A stretch of 64,000 nt of DNA from Vulcanimicrobiota bacterium (GCA_003161435.1 PMOS01000034.1:18696-82695), one strand, 5' to 3'. Shown: positions 25,771 through 35,404, counted from the first letter of the stretch. The notes: generated from the sequence alone by a model not told the origin. Program-made: numbers and translations.

Positions 25771-25800
25771 TTGACGTGTTAGACATCATTGTTCTACAAT
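25771..25800 (+). promoter_or_regulatory. Predicted sigma70-type promoter of the tcuA operon with imperfect dyad
   Basis: TTGACG (25771-25776), an 18-nt spacer and TACAAT (25795-25800) make the best sigma70-like promoter in the window, 25 nt before the tcuA ATG at 25825. An imperfect dyad, GTTAGAC (25778-25784) and GTTCTAC (25791-25797), overlaps spacer and -10 and could be the FCD regulator's operator. Repression relieved by a ligand is the simplest model. Confidence 0.6.
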
Positions 25801-25824
25801 CCGGTCCACACGCATTCTTTTCTT

Positions 25825-27273
25825 ATGGGCGGCCCGCTGGATGCACCGGTGCTCCTGACCTCCCGACCACCGGGGCGAGCGCGACCGCGCGAGGTCGACG
25901 TCGTCATCTGCGGCGGCGGTAACGCGGCGTTGTGCGCCGCCATCACCGCGCGCCGAGCCGGCGCGAGCGTGGTGCTGCTCGAACGGGCGCCGCAGTACAT
26001 GCGCGGCGGCAACACGCGCCACACGCGCGACATCCGCATCGCGCACGCCGCACCCAATGCCGCGGCGACCGGCGCCTATCCCGAGGACGAGCTGTTCGCC
26101 GACCTGCTGCGGGTGACCGGCGGCGAGACGAACGAGCCTTTGGCACGCTTGACGATCCGCGAATCGACCGGCTTGGCGGACTGGATGGCCGAGCAGGGCG
26201 TGCGTTGGCAGAAGCCGCTGACGGGGACGCTGCACCTGTCGCGCACGAACGGATTCTTCTTGGGCGGCGGGAAGCAACTCGTCAACACCTACTACGACAG
26301 CGCGTTGCGCTTGGGCGTGCAGGTCGAGTACGACGCGACGGTGCGGTCCCTCGAGCTCGACGGGCGCTGCGTCACGCGCGTCGTGTTCGAAACGGGCGCC
26401 GGCGAGCAGCGCCTGGCGTGCGGCGCCGTCGTGGTCGCCGCCGGAGGCTTCGAAGCGGACGTCGACTGGCTGCGAGAATACTGGGGTGACACGGCGTCGG
26501 GTTTCATGATCCGCGGCACGCCGTACAATACCGGGCTGGCGCTCAAAGCGATGTACGACGCGGGAGCGAAGCCCGCCGGTGATCCGCGCGGACTGCATTG
26601 CGTCGCGGTCGACGCGCGCGCTCCGCGCTTCGACGGCGGTATCGTCACGCGAATCGACGCGATCCCGTTCGGGATCGCCGTCAACGCCGCCGCCCGGCGC
26701 TTCTACGACGAGGGCGAGGATCTCTGGCCCAAGCGGTATGCGATCTGGGGGAAGCTCATCGCCGAGCAAGATAGACAGCTCGCCTATGCGATCTTCGATG
26801 CGAAGACGGCCGGCCGGTTCATCCCGTCGGCGTTCCGCCCCGAGCGTGCCGGTTCGGTGGCCGAGCTCGCGGTGCTGCTGGGGCTGGATCCGCCGGCGCT
26901 GGTCGCCACGGTCGCCGAGTTCAATGCAGCCGTCCGCCCCGATTGCGACGTGCGGTTGGGCGCGCTCGACGGCTGCGGCACGGCCGGTTTGATCCCGCCG
27001 AAGTCGAACTGGGCGCAGCGCATCGACACGGCACCGTTCTACGGTTATCCGCTGCGTCCGGGGGTCACGTTCACCTACCTCGGCGTCGAGGTCGACGCGC
27101 AAGCGCACGTGCTCGCCCAGAGCGGCGACCGGTTCGAGAACCTGTTCGCGGCGGGCGAGTGCATGGCCGGCAACATTCTCTCGCGTGGCTATCTCGCCGG
27201 GTTCGGTTTGACCATCGGCACGGTCTTCGGGCGCATCGCCGGAGTCGGAGCGGCACAGTATGCTCGAGCTTGA
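25825..27273 (+). CDS. tcuA: FAD-dependent tricarballylate dehydrogenase-like protein (TcuA family)
   Basis: A 482-aa flavoprotein of the fumarate reductase/succinate dehydrogenase flavin family; TcuA of Salmonella oxidises tricarballylate to cis-aconitate. The N-terminal VDVVICGGGNAALCAAITAR binds ADP-FAD. MRGGNTRHTRDIRIAH, SGFMIRGTPYNTG and the C-terminal LFAAGECMAGNILSRGYLAG motif are typical. The ATG at 25825 is preferred over an upstream TTG lying inside the promoter. tcuB overlaps it by 14 nt, so electrons probably pass to TcuB. The true substrate could be another tri- or dicarboxylate; the usual TcuC transporter is absent and an ABC importer is present. Confidence 0.82.
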   Translation: MGGPLDAPVLLTSRPPGRARPREVDVVICGGGNAALCAAITARRAGASVVLLERAPQYMRGGNTRHTRDIRIAHAAPNAAATGAYPEDELFADLLRVTGGETNEPLARLTIRESTGLADWMAEQGVRWQKPLTGTLHLSRTNGFFLGGGKQLVNTYYDSALRLGVQVEYDATVRSLELDGRCVTRVVFETGAGEQRLACGAVVVAAGGFEADVDWLREYWGDTASGFMIRGTPYNTGLALKAMYDAGAKPAGDPRGLHCVAVDARAPRFDGGIVTRIDAIPFGIAVNAAARRFYDEGEDLWPKRYAIWGKLIAEQDRQLAYAIFDAKTAGRFIPSAFRPERAGSVAELAVLLGLDPPALVATVAEFNAAVRPDCDVRLGALDGCGTAGLIPPKSNWAQRIDTAPFYGYPLRPGVTFTYLGVEVDAQAHVLAQSGDRFENLFAAGECMAGNILSRGYLAGFGLTIGTVFGRIAGVGAAQYARA

Positions 27274-28357
27274 CCTTACCGCCGAGCTCGACCGGCAGCT
27301 CTCGGTCTGTAACGCGTGCCGCTACTGCGAAGGATTCTGCGCGATGTTCGGCGCCGCGCAGCTGCGCACCGCGATCGGCAGCAACGACGTCGCCTACCTG
27401 GCGAACCTCTGTCACGACTGCCGCATGTGCTTCGACGCGTGCATGTTCACCCCGCCGCACGCCTTTGCGGTCAACATCCCAGCGGCGATGAGCGCGGCGC
27501 GGGTGGAAACGTACGCGCGCTACGCGAAGCCGGCCGTCTTGCGGCGGCTGCTGGCGACACCGCGCAACGCCGCGCTCGCGGCAGTCGCTGCCGGGATCGT
27601 CGTGGTCGCGCTCGCGATCGCGCTCTGGGCCGGCGTCGCCGCGCTGTGGACGCCGCAACTGGGCGCCGGCGCGTTCTACCGCGTTCTTCCGTATCTCGCG
27701 ATGGTCGTTCCGGCACTGGCCGTGACGGTATTCGGAGCCGCCTGCGTCGTGCTCGGGGTCCGGCACTACGCGCGCGACATCGGGGGCGGCGTCCGCTTCG
27801 TCACCGCGCCGGCGCTCTGGACGGCGCTCGGCGAAGCCGTCACGCTGGTGTACCTCAAAGGCGGCGGCGCCGGGTGCTACGACGAGGGCCGCGGCTCGGG
27901 CCGGCGCCGCTTCTATCATGGCCTCGTGTTCTGGGGTGTGCTGGCCGACTTCGCGGCGACGTGCAGCGCCGCGGTGCTGCAAGACTTCGTGCACCAGCTT
28001 CCGCCGTATCCGTTGTTGAGCGTCCCCGTCGTGCTCGGCACGGGCGGCGGGATCGCGCTCGCGATCGGCGCGGCGGGGCTGACGCTGGTGAAGCGCCGCA
28101 GCGATGCGCGGCCGGCGGAGCCGCGCATGATCGCGCTCGACAATGCGTTCTTGGGCTTGCTCGAAGTCGTCGCGCTCACCGGCCTCGCGCTGCTCGCATT
28201 TCGTTCCACCGCGGCGATGGGATCGCTGCTGGCCGTCCACCTCGGGGCCGTCGCCGGCCTCTTCGTCACCGCCCCTTACAGCAAGTTCGTCCACTTCGTC
28301 TACCGGCTCGTCGCGCTCGTCAAGAACGCGTCCGAGCGAACGGGAGGTTCTTCATGA
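27260..28357 (+). CDS. tcuB: Tricarballylate utilisation iron-sulfur membrane protein (TcuB family)
   Basis: A 365-aa redox protein that in Salmonella reoxidises the TcuA flavin and passes electrons to the membrane. The N-terminus has two ferredoxin-like clusters, CNACRYCEGFCAMF and CHDCRMCFDACMFTPPH, followed by several transmembrane helices (near residues 100-125, 135-160, 215-240, 250-270 and 290-330) with histidines that could bind heme b. It overlaps tcuA by 14 nt and the following binding-protein gene by 4 nt. Confidence 0.85.
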   Translation: MLELDLTAELDRQLSVCNACRYCEGFCAMFGAAQLRTAIGSNDVAYLANLCHDCRMCFDACMFTPPHAFAVNIPAAMSAARVETYARYAKPAVLRRLLATPRNAALAAVAAGIVVVALAIALWAGVAALWTPQLGAGAFYRVLPYLAMVVPALAVTVFGAACVVLGVRHYARDIGGGVRFVTAPALWTALGEAVTLVYLKGGGAGCYDEGRGSGRRRFYHGLVFWGVLADFAATCSAAVLQDFVHQLPPYPLLSVPVVLGTGGGIALAIGAAGLTLVKRRSDARPAEPRMIALDNAFLGLLEVVALTGLALLAFRSTAAMGSLLAVHLGAVAGLFVTAPYSKFVHFVYRLVALVKNASERTGGSS

Positions 28358-29529
28358 TCACGGGCTTTCGCCGAAACACCGCGCTGATCGCGCTGCTCGC
28401 CCTCACGCTGGCGCAGACAACGCCGGTGCGGGCTGCCGACACGATCAAGATCGGGTTCTCGGTCAGCGAAACCGGTGCGCTCGCCGCGCCGTCGATCTTC
28501 GATCGCCAGGGCTACGAGCTCGCCGCCGACGAGGTCAACGCTCACGGCGGCCTGTTCGGGAAGAAGATCGAGCTGGTGCATTACGATGACCAGAGCACGC
28601 CGTCGACGGCGGTCGCCCTGTATCAGAAGCTGATCACCGACGACAAGGTCGACCTCGTGATGGGACCCTACAGCTCGCAGATCAACTCGGCGGTGACGCC
28701 GATCGTCGATCGCGCGAAGCTCGTGATGCCGTCGATGGACGCCAACCCGACCGCCTTCGACGGAAGCCACCCGTTCGTGTTCCAGGCGATCGCCCAAACG
28801 CCCCAATACATGGCGCCGATGATCGACTTTGCGGCGCGCCGCGGCGTCAAGACCGTCGCGCTGCTGTACCAGAACTCACCGTTTCCGACGGCGCTCGCGA
28901 GCGGGATCAAGGACGAGGCGCAAAAGCACGGGATGAAGATCGTGTTCGAGGAGGCATATCCGCCGGCCACGACCGACTTCGGCCCGCTGCTGCTCAAAGT
29001 CGCGGCGACGAATCCCGACTTGCTGATCGGCGGGACATTCCTGGCGGACGCCGAGGGGATCGTCCGCGCCGCGAAGTCCCAGAATCTTCACGCGAAGATG
29101 TACGCCTTCAGCGTTGGCCCGGTCGAGCCGGAGTTCTCGCGAGCGCTCGGACCGGCCGCCGAGAACATCTTCGGAAACACGCTCTGGTTTCCGAGCTTGA
29201 GCACGAAGGGCAACGCGGAGTTCGTCAAGGCGTTTCGGGCAAAGTTCAATCGCGATCCCGACTATCACGCCGCGCTCTCGTACGCCGCGCTGAAGCTGAT
29301 GACGACCGCGGCGGCCGCGGTCGGCAGCCTGGACCAAGAGAAGATTCGCACCTGGCTCCACGGCCGAACGATCGACACGGTGCTGGGCCCGTTCAAGTTG
29401 AGTCCGACCGGATTGCAGACCGGTTTCTCGTCGTACGTCATCCAATGGCAGAAGGAGAAGCAGCTGCTCGTCTGGCCGCCGCAAAGCGCGACGGGCACAC
29501 CGGTCTTCCCGCATCCTGGCTGGCAGTAG
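28354..29529 (+). CDS. HAAT-family ABC transporter substrate-binding protein
   Basis: A 391-aa periplasmic receptor of the LivK/Leu-Ile-Val-binding type. A signal peptide (about 1-27, ending VRAAD) precedes TIKIGFSVSETGALAAPSIF, the usual start of the mature lobe. VDLVMGPYSSQINSAVTPI is the conserved hinge region. Ribosome site GGGAGG is at 28342-28347. These receptors bind amino acids, short amides, aromatic acids and carboxylates. Given tcuAB upstream, a carboxylate is a reasonable inference but is not shown by sequence. Confidence 0.9.
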   Translation: MITGFRRNTALIALLALTLAQTTPVRAADTIKIGFSVSETGALAAPSIFDRQGYELAADEVNAHGGLFGKKIELVHYDDQSTPSTAVALYQKLITDDKVDLVMGPYSSQINSAVTPIVDRAKLVMPSMDANPTAFDGSHPFVFQAIAQTPQYMAPMIDFAARRGVKTVALLYQNSPFPTALASGIKDEAQKHGMKIVFEEAYPPATTDFGPLLLKVAATNPDLLIGGTFLADAEGIVRAAKSQNLHAKMYAFSVGPVEPEFSRALGPAAENIFGNTLWFPSLSTKGNAEFVKAFRAKFNRDPDYHAALSYAALKLMTTAAAAVGSLDQEKIRTWLHGRTIDTVLGPFKLSPTGLQTGFSSYVIQWQKEKQLLVWPPQSATGTPVFPHPGWQ

Positions 29530-29539
29530 CGTCACAGCG

Positions 29540-30412
29540 GTGCTGGTCACGATTCTGACGCTGGCGTTGACGGGTGTCCTGTGGGGCGGCGTCTATCTCT
29601 TGATGGCGTCGGGGCTCAACCTCATCTACGGCGTGATGAAGATCGTGAATTTGGCGCACGGTGACTTCATCGTCGTCGGCGGGTTGTTGACGCTCACCCT
29701 GTTCGAGCTGCACGTCAACCCGCTGGCGGCATTGCCCGCCGCCGCGCTGGTCATGTTCGCGGTCGGCGCGCTGATCCAGCGCGGCATCTTGGAGCGGCTC
29801 GTCACGGCCGGGCCGGCCGGCGAGCTGCGCACCCTGCTCGCGACGTTCGGGATGTCGTACGTCGTCTCGAACGTCGGGCTGCTGCTCTGGGGCGCGCAAG
29901 TGCAGTCGGTTCCGTTCCTCGAGGGGTCGGTCGACGCGTTTGGAATCCGGCTGCCCGAAAATCTCCTGGTCTGCTCGGCGGTCGCCTTCGCGTTCGCGAT
30001 CGCCGTGCACATCTGGCTCACCCGGACGATGAGCGGGAAAGCCGTGCGCGCGACCTCGCAGAGCGCGGTAGGCGCGGCCGCGTGCGGCCTGAGCATCCGG
30101 CGCATTCGCGTGCTCACCTTCGGCTTGGGCTGCGCGATGGCCGGCGCCGCCGGCTCGTTGACGATCACGCTGATCCCCTTCCAGAACTCGAGCGGCGGGC
30201 CGCTCACCGTGCAGGCGTTCACCGTCATCGCGCTGGGCGGCTTGGGTAACTACGTCGGCGCGTTCCTCGCCGCCGTGATCCTCGGCGTGGCCGAAGTCAC
30301 GACGTCGTTCGTGTTCGGCTCGAACGCCGCCGCGGCGGTCGTCTACATCTTGTTCATCCTGATCCTCGTCTTTCGTCCGCAGGGACTGCTCGGCAGGTCG
30401 GCGCGCGTATGA
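29540..30412 (+). CDS. livH: Branched-chain-type ABC transporter permease (LivH)
   Basis: A 290-aa inner-membrane subunit with about eight hydrophobic helices. ASGLNLIYGVMKIVNLAHGD is the LivH N-terminal signature, and AVGAAACGLSIRRIRVLTF is the cytoplasmic loop that meets the ATPase. FTVIALGGLGNYVGAFLAAV is also highly conserved. It starts at a GTG 10 nt after the binding-protein gene and overlaps the next gene by 4 nt. The partner permease is fused to an ATPase in the next gene. Confidence 0.92.
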   Translation: MLVTILTLALTGVLWGGVYLLMASGLNLIYGVMKIVNLAHGDFIVVGGLLTLTLFELHVNPLAALPAAALVMFAVGALIQRGILERLVTAGPAGELRTLLATFGMSYVVSNVGLLLWGAQVQSVPFLEGSVDAFGIRLPENLLVCSAVAFAFAIAVHIWLTRTMSGKAVRATSQSAVGAAACGLSIRRIRVLTFGLGCAMAGAAGSLTITLIPFQNSSGGPLTVQAFTVIALGGLGNYVGAFLAAVILGVAEVTTSFVFGSNAAAAVVYILFILILVFRPQGLLGRSARV

Positions 30413-32139
30413 GACTGCGGGTCGAGTGGATCGCGCTCGCGGTGTGCGCCTCGTTGTCCGCGCTCGTCGCGCTGGGCGGCAACGGCTATCAGCAGCAGAT
30501 CGTGTTCTCGACCGCCCTTTTCGTCGTGCTCGCCTACGGCTGGAACGTGATCAGCGGCCTCACCGGCTATCTCTCGTTCGGTCAGATCGCGTTCTTCGGT
30601 CTGGGCGCGTACGTGGCCGTCGGCGCGATTCTCGTCTTGAAGTTGCCGTGGTACGCCGCCGCGGTGGTCGCGCCGCTGGCTGCGGTCTGCGTGGCGATCC
30701 CGCTGGGATCGGTGATGCTGCGGCTCCAAGGGGTGTTCTTCACGCTGGGGATGTTCGGCCTCGGCCGAATCGGCGACATCGTCGCCAGCAGCGTGAGCGG
30801 CGGCGCGATGGGAACGTCGATCCCGGAGGTTGCCACGCCGCGCGAGTCCGCCTCGGTGATGATCGTCTTGGCGCTGGGCGCGATCGTCTTCACCCATCTG
30901 CTGATCAACTCGAAACTCGGCCTGCGCTTCATGGCGATTCGAGACGACGAACCGGCGGCGCGCGCCGCCGGCGTGCCGACGGGCCGCATCAAGGTGACGG
31001 CGTTCGCGATCAGCGCCGCGTTGGCCGCGCTGTGCGGCGTGATGTACGTGTGGAACGTCGGCTATCTCGATCCGACCAGCGCCTTCAGCGGCACGACCGA
31101 GCTGCAGGTCGTCCTGATGGTGCTGGTCGGCGGGATCGGCTCGATGTGGGGCCCGTTGTTCGGTGCCGTGCTGATCGCGCTGCTCGGCCAGGTGTTATGG
31201 GCGCGGTTTCCACTCGAAGAGCAAGTGATACTCGGTTCGATCACTGTGCTGATGGCCGTCGCGATGCCGGGCGGCATCTCGGCGATCTTGCAGGCGCGGG
31301 GCAAGCTCACGCGCCGCGCCGTGTGGAGTCCGCCGCCCGACGCGCGCAGCATCGACGTGCCGACGCGCATACGAACCGTCGCCGACGGTGATCCGGTGCT
31401 GGTCTGCGAGGCGCTGGTGAAGCGCTTCGGCGGCGTGGCCGCCGTCGACGGCGTCGACCTGCGCATCGCGCGCGGCGAAGTCGTCGGCATCATCGGTCCC
31501 AACGGCGCGGGGAAGAGCACGCTGTTCGATCTCATCACCGGCTTCGCCGCGCCGAGCGCCGGGCGCGTGCTGTTCGCGAACGTCCCGATCGGCCGTCAGA
31601 CGCCCGACGCGATCGCGCGCCGCGGCATCGCGCGCACGTTTCAAACCAGCCGGCTGTTCGCCACGCTCAGCGTTTGGGAGACGGTCCTGCTCGCCGCCTC
31701 GAGCGTGAACGCGGCGCGCGGCGCGGCGATCGCCGAAGCCCGGCGGATCCTGGCGCAGGTGGGATTGCTCGACGTTTGGTCGCGGCTTCCCGAAGCGTTG
31801 CCGCCCGGGAAGCAGCGGCTGCTCGAGATCGCGCGTGCGCTCGCGTTGCGCCCCGACGTGTTGCTGCTCGACGAAGCGATGGCCGGCATGACGGCCGACG
31901 AGATCGCGCAGGTGCACGCCGCGCTGCGCTTCGCCGTAGGCAACGGTTGCGCGGTCGTTGCGATCGAACACGTGCTTCCCGCGATCGCGACGATCGCCGA
32001 CCGTGTCTACGTGCTCGACTTCGGTACGGTGATCGCGGAGGGTCCGCCGCAGCGCGTCTTCAGCGACCCGATCGTGCTCGATGCATACATCGGTGTCGGT
32101 ACCAGCGTCCTCGACGAGGTGGCGGCGGGTGCCCGCTGA
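30409..32139 (+). CDS. livMG: Fused LivM permease - LivG ATPase
   Basis: A 576-aa fusion of two importer subunits normally encoded separately. Residues ~1-300 are LivM: ISGLTGYLSFGQIAFFGLGA and LVGGIGSMWGPLFGAVLIAL. After a ~30-residue linker comes a LivG ATPase with Walker A GPNGAGKSTL near residue 364, RRGIARTFQTSRLFATLS, signature LPPGKQRLLEIARAL and Walker B VLLLDEAMAGM. The signature begins LPPG, close to the LAYG form usual in LivG. Fusion fixes permease:ATPase stoichiometry. Neighbours livH and livF overlap its ends. Confidence 0.92.
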   Translation: MRLRVEWIALAVCASLSALVALGGNGYQQQIVFSTALFVVLAYGWNVISGLTGYLSFGQIAFFGLGAYVAVGAILVLKLPWYAAAVVAPLAAVCVAIPLGSVMLRLQGVFFTLGMFGLGRIGDIVASSVSGGAMGTSIPEVATPRESASVMIVLALGAIVFTHLLINSKLGLRFMAIRDDEPAARAAGVPTGRIKVTAFAISAALAALCGVMYVWNVGYLDPTSAFSGTTELQVVLMVLVGGIGSMWGPLFGAVLIALLGQVLWARFPLEEQVILGSITVLMAVAMPGGISAILQARGKLTRRAVWSPPPDARSIDVPTRIRTVADGDPVLVCEALVKRFGGVAAVDGVDLRIARGEVVGIIGPNGAGKSTLFDLITGFAAPSAGRVLFANVPIGRQTPDAIARRGIARTFQTSRLFATLSVWETVLLAASSVNAARGAAIAEARRILAQVGLLDVWSRLPEALPPGKQRLLEIARALALRPDVLLLDEAMAGMTADEIAQVHAALRFAVGNGCAVVAIEHVLPAIATIADRVYVLDFGTVIAEGPPQRVFSDPIVLDAYIGVGTSVLDEVAAGAR

Positions 32140-32869
32140 TCTGCTGCACCTCGAAGCCGTGTGCGCCGGCTACGGGAAGGTCCCCGTCCTCCACGACGTC
32201 ACGGTCTCGATCCCGCGCGGCGACGCCGTCGCTGCGATCGGAGCCAACGGCGTCGGAAAGACGACGCTCCTGCGCGTCATCATGGGCCAGATCCCGATCA
32301 CCGCGGGTGACGTCCTATTCGACGACGTTTCGATCCGCGAGCTGCCGACGTCGAGACGCGCACGGCTCGGCATCGGATACGCGCCCGAAGGCCGCGCGCT
32401 CTTCCCGATGATGACGGTCCGGGAGAACCTCGAGATCGGCGCCTATCACGCGACGGCCGCTCGCCGTGCGGCGCGCGCCGGCTGGCTGTTCGAGGTCTTT
32501 CCCAAGCTCGCACCGTTGCGCGGCCGCCTGTGCGCGCTGCTGTCCGGTGGAGAGCAGCAGATGGTCGCGATCGCGCGCGCATTGATGAACGAACCGAAGC
32601 TGTTGCTGCTCGACGAACCGTCGACCGGCCTTGCCCCGCGCGTCGTCGGTGAGCTGTACGAGGCGCTGACCCACTTGCACGCCGACGGGTTGACCGTGTT
32701 CGTCGTCGAGCAGAACGCCCGGGCGGCGTTACGCTTCGCCCGCACGGTCCACGTCGTCGAGGACGGGAGGATCGCCCGCTCCGGGCTCGCCTCCGAGATG
32801 CTCGATGAGCGCATGCTCGCAGAAGCATACCTCGGCCACGTCCCCGAACCTCCGGTGAACGCTCCGTGA
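32129..32869 (+). CDS. livF: Branched-chain-type ABC transporter ATPase (LivF)
   Basis: A 246-aa ATPase. Walker A GANGVGKTTL, then IGYAPEGRALFPMMTVRENL (the LivF-type Q-loop stretch), signature LSGGEQQMVAIARALM and Walker B LLLLDEPSTGLAP are all intact. The start is a GTG 11 nt inside the previous gene; a longer frame from 32081 adds residues without similarity. With LivM-LivG, LivH and the receptor it completes one HAAT importer in the tcuA operon. Confidence 0.93.
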   Translation: MPADLLHLEAVCAGYGKVPVLHDVTVSIPRGDAVAAIGANGVGKTTLLRVIMGQIPITAGDVLFDDVSIRELPTSRRARLGIGYAPEGRALFPMMTVRENLEIGAYHATAARRAARAGWLFEVFPKLAPLRGRLCALLSGGEQQMVAIARALMNEPKLLLLDEPSTGLAPRVVGELYEALTHLHADGLTVFVVEQNARAALRFARTVHVVEDGRIARSGLASEMLDERMLAEAYLGHVPEPPVNAP

Positions 32870-32885
32870 AGGAACCGAGAACAGC

Positions 32886-34670
32886 ATGATCCAGACGCGC
32901 AAAAAGCCGACCGAAACCGGGGCGGCGTACATCACGGATTTCCTGATCAACCAGCAGGTGCCGTACGTGTTCGGCCTCTGCGGCCACGGTATCTTGGGGT
33001 TGCTCGACGGGCTGTTCGATCGCAGCGACGAGATCAAGACGATCTCCGTGCACCACGAGTCGGTCGCCGCGTTCATGGCCGACGGCTACTTTCGCATCGC
33101 GCAGCGGCCGGTGGCGACGTACACGTCGTGCGGACCGGGCTCGACCAACCTGGTGGTTGCGATCGCAGCGGCGATGGCGGACTCGTCGGCGATGCTGAAC
33201 ATTACCGGCAACGTGCCGACGACGCAGTGGAACCGCGGCCCGTTTCAAGAGAGCGGGAAGTACTTCCAAGGCGATTTCGTCAACGTGCTGCGGCCCTACG
33301 TCAAGCGCAGCTATCAGCCCACGCGCGCGGAGATGCTCCCGCTCGCGCTGCGCCAGGCGTTCGACCTTATGAGCAACGGCCGCCCCGGTCCCGTTCACCT
33401 CGACGTGCCGCTCAACGTCTTCGCCGAGCCGGTCGACGACGACGCGGCCGCGCGCGAAGCGTGGTCCGCGCAAACATGGCACCGGCCGGCCGGTGATCCG
33501 GGGGCGATCGACGATGCGCTGCGGATGCTCGCCGCCGCCGAGCGGCCGGTCATCGTCGCCGGTCACGGCGTCGAGCTGTCGTGCGCCGAGGCCGCGTTGC
33601 GCGCGCTGGCGGAGAAGCTGCGCATCCCCGTCGCCACCACGCCGTTCGGCAAAGGGACGTTCGACGCAAGCCACCCGCTGAGTCTCGGAGCGACGGGCCG
33701 CAACGGATCGTTGCCGGCGAACGGCGCGTGCCGCAACGCCGACGTCGTGCTCGCGCTCGGCACGCGCTTCGACGATCGCGCCACCAGCGCGTGGTTGCCG
33801 GGCTTCACCTACGCGATCCCGCCGACGAAGCTGATCCACGTCGATATCGACCCGACCGAGATCGGCAAGAACTTCGAGCCCGCGATCGCGATCCTCGGCG
33901 ACGCGAAGCTCGTCCTCGAGCAGCTGCTGCAGCGCGCGAGCGATGGGCCGCCGCGTGCGGCGTGGCACACGCGAATCGCCGCTTGGCGCAAGCGTTGGGA
34001 TGATGCGACGGCTCCGCAGCGCGGCTCCGACGCGGTGCCGATCCGGCCCGAGCGCGTGGTCGCCGACCTGCGCCGCGTGGTGCCGCCCGACGGGATCGTG
34101 TTCTCCGACGTCGGCGTCCACCACAACTGGCTCATCTCGGAGTACGACGCGCACCGCCCGCGGACGCTCGTGCAGACGTGGGGCTTTGCGTCGATGGGGT
34201 TCGGCGTCGCGGGGCCGTTGGGCGCAAAGCTGGCCGCGCCGCACAGCCCGGTCGTCGCGGTCTGCGGTGACGGCGGCTTCGTGATGAACGCCAGCGCGGT
34301 GCTGACGGCCGTCGAGTACGACATTCCCGTCGTCTGGGTGGTGTGGAACAACTTCGGCTACTGCGCGATCCGCGATCAGCAGCTGGGGTACTTCGGCGGC
34401 GACCGCGAGCTCGCCACCAGTTTCACCGACTCGAGCGGTGCGCTGTACAGCGCCGACTACGCGATGATGGCGCGCTCGATGGGCGCGCTGGGAGCGACGG
34501 TCGAGCGGCCGCAGGATTTCGCGCCGCAGCTCGAAGCGGCGATCGCGTCGGGCAGGCCGGCCGTGCTCGACGTGCGCATCGACCGCGAGGTCCGGCCGCT
34601 CGCAACCGGGAGCTGGGATCTGCCCCCGCGACCGCATCCGATGCCGAACTTCGGCTGGGGAGACGAATGA
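32886..34670 (+). CDS. Thiamine diphosphate-dependent enzyme (acetolactate synthase-like)
   Basis: A 594-aa enzyme of the IlvB/benzoylformate decarboxylase superfamily. The catalytic Glu lies in SVHHESVAAFMADGYFR, RPGPVHLDVPLNVFAEPV borders the central domain, and the ThDP site is GDGGFVMNASAVLTAVEYDI followed by WNNFGYCAI. It is longer than classic ALS and lacks an IlvN partner nearby, so leucine/valine synthesis is unlikely. A decarboxylase or carboligase acting on a 2-oxo acid from the imported compound fits the operon. It starts 16 nt after livF and overlaps the cupin gene by 4 nt. Confidence 0.85.
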   Translation: MIQTRKKPTETGAAYITDFLINQQVPYVFGLCGHGILGLLDGLFDRSDEIKTISVHHESVAAFMADGYFRIAQRPVATYTSCGPGSTNLVVAIAAAMADSSAMLNITGNVPTTQWNRGPFQESGKYFQGDFVNVLRPYVKRSYQPTRAEMLPLALRQAFDLMSNGRPGPVHLDVPLNVFAEPVDDDAAAREAWSAQTWHRPAGDPGAIDDALRMLAAAERPVIVAGHGVELSCAEAALRALAEKLRIPVATTPFGKGTFDASHPLSLGATGRNGSLPANGACRNADVVLALGTRFDDRATSAWLPGFTYAIPPTKLIHVDIDPTEIGKNFEPAIAILGDAKLVLEQLLQRASDGPPRAAWHTRIAAWRKRWDDATAPQRGSDAVPIRPERVVADLRRVVPPDGIVFSDVGVHHNWLISEYDAHRPRTLVQTWGFASMGFGVAGPLGAKLAAPHSPVVAVCGDGGFVMNASAVLTAVEYDIPVVWVVWNNFGYCAIRDQQLGYFGGDRELATSFTDSSGALYSADYAMMARSMGALGATVERPQDFAPQLEAAIASGRPAVLDVRIDREVRPLATGSWDLPPRPHPMPNFGWGDE

Positions 34671-35059
34671 TGTCGACGAATCAGCCGGCCGACCGTGTGG
34701 TGCGGATCGAAGAGGTGCCCTGGATCGAAGCGCCCGGCCATCATGGCGCGCTCTCGAAGCTGTTGATCAACCCGGACAACTGCGCGACGAAGTTCTACGA
34801 CTTCCGCATCTCGTCGTACGAACCCAAAGGACATGTCGAAGTGCACGCGCACGAGCGCGCCGAGCACGTCTACTACATCCTGGGCGGTAAGGGCATCATG
34901 ACGCTGGGCGACCGCACCTTCGTCGTCGAGCCGCACACGGCGATCTTCATCCCGCCGGGTCTCCGCCATGCGATCGACAACACCGGCCTCGAAAACCTCG
35001 TCTTCATCGTCGTCAACGTGCCGGCCGACGAGCTGCCGCGCGTCGACACGCGCGTTTGA
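34667..35059 (+). CDS. Small cupin-domain protein
   Basis: A 130-aa single-cupin protein. Motif 1 is in GHVEVHAHERAEHVYYILGG, with two His and a Glu able to bind a metal, and motif 2 in PPGLRHAIDNTG supplies another His. Such proteins act as isomerases, dioxygenases or metabolite sensors. It overlaps the ThDP enzyme gene (ATGA); a second ATG three bases on would serve equally. An enzymatic or sensing role on the same pathway is likely, but the reaction is unknown. Confidence 0.82.
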   Translation: MMSTNQPADRVVRIEEVPWIEAPGHHGALSKLLINPDNCATKFYDFRISSYEPKGHVEVHAHERAEHVYYILGGKGIMTLGDRTFVVEPHTAIFIPPGLRHAIDNTGLENLVFIVVNVPADELPRVDTRV

Positions 35060-35088
35060 CCGACACCCACGCCCAGAAAGGCTGTCCC

Positions 35089-35388
35089 GTGATTCGTCAT
35101 ATGTTCTTCGGCAAAGTCAAGGAAGGCGTCCCCGACGCCGAGATCGACCGCCTGGTGACCGCGTGGAACGCGATGGGATCGAAGGTCGATTCGCTGCGCT
35201 CGATCACCGCCGGCCGCAACGCGTGTGCCACCGACCAGCGCTACACCGTCGTACTCGTCGCCGACTTCGACGACTGGGCCGGCTACGAGACGTACGCCGA
35301 CCACCCCGAACACGAGCAGATCAAACGCGACATCTCCAGCAAGATCATCGACGCCGACAACAAGAGCACGATCCAGCTGGAATTGTAG
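35089..35388 (+). CDS. Dabb-domain (stress-responsive alpha/beta barrel) protein
   Basis: A 99-aa ferredoxin-like alpha/beta barrel. VIRHMFFGKVKEGVPDAEID with the following helix, and YTVVLVADFDDWAGYETYA, are typical of Dabb proteins, which form dimers and sometimes act as small cyclases or decarboxylases. The GTG at 35089 has AGAAAGG 8 nt upstream, favouring it over a TTG at 35056 that overlaps the cupin stop. It is the last gene of the tcuA operon, followed by a terminator-like hairpin. Confidence 0.8.
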   Translation: MIRHMFFGKVKEGVPDAEIDRLVTAWNAMGSKVDSLRSITAGRNACATDQRYTVVLVADFDDWAGYETYADHPEHEQIKRDISSKIIDADNKSTIQLEL

Positions 35389-35404
35389 TCGGCAGAAAAA
35401 GGTT

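Noticed and set aside
32886..34670. Calling the ThDP enzyme acetolactate synthase of valine/leucine synthesis
   Set aside because: No small subunit and no ilvC/ilvD nearby; it is embedded in a catabolic-looking operon.
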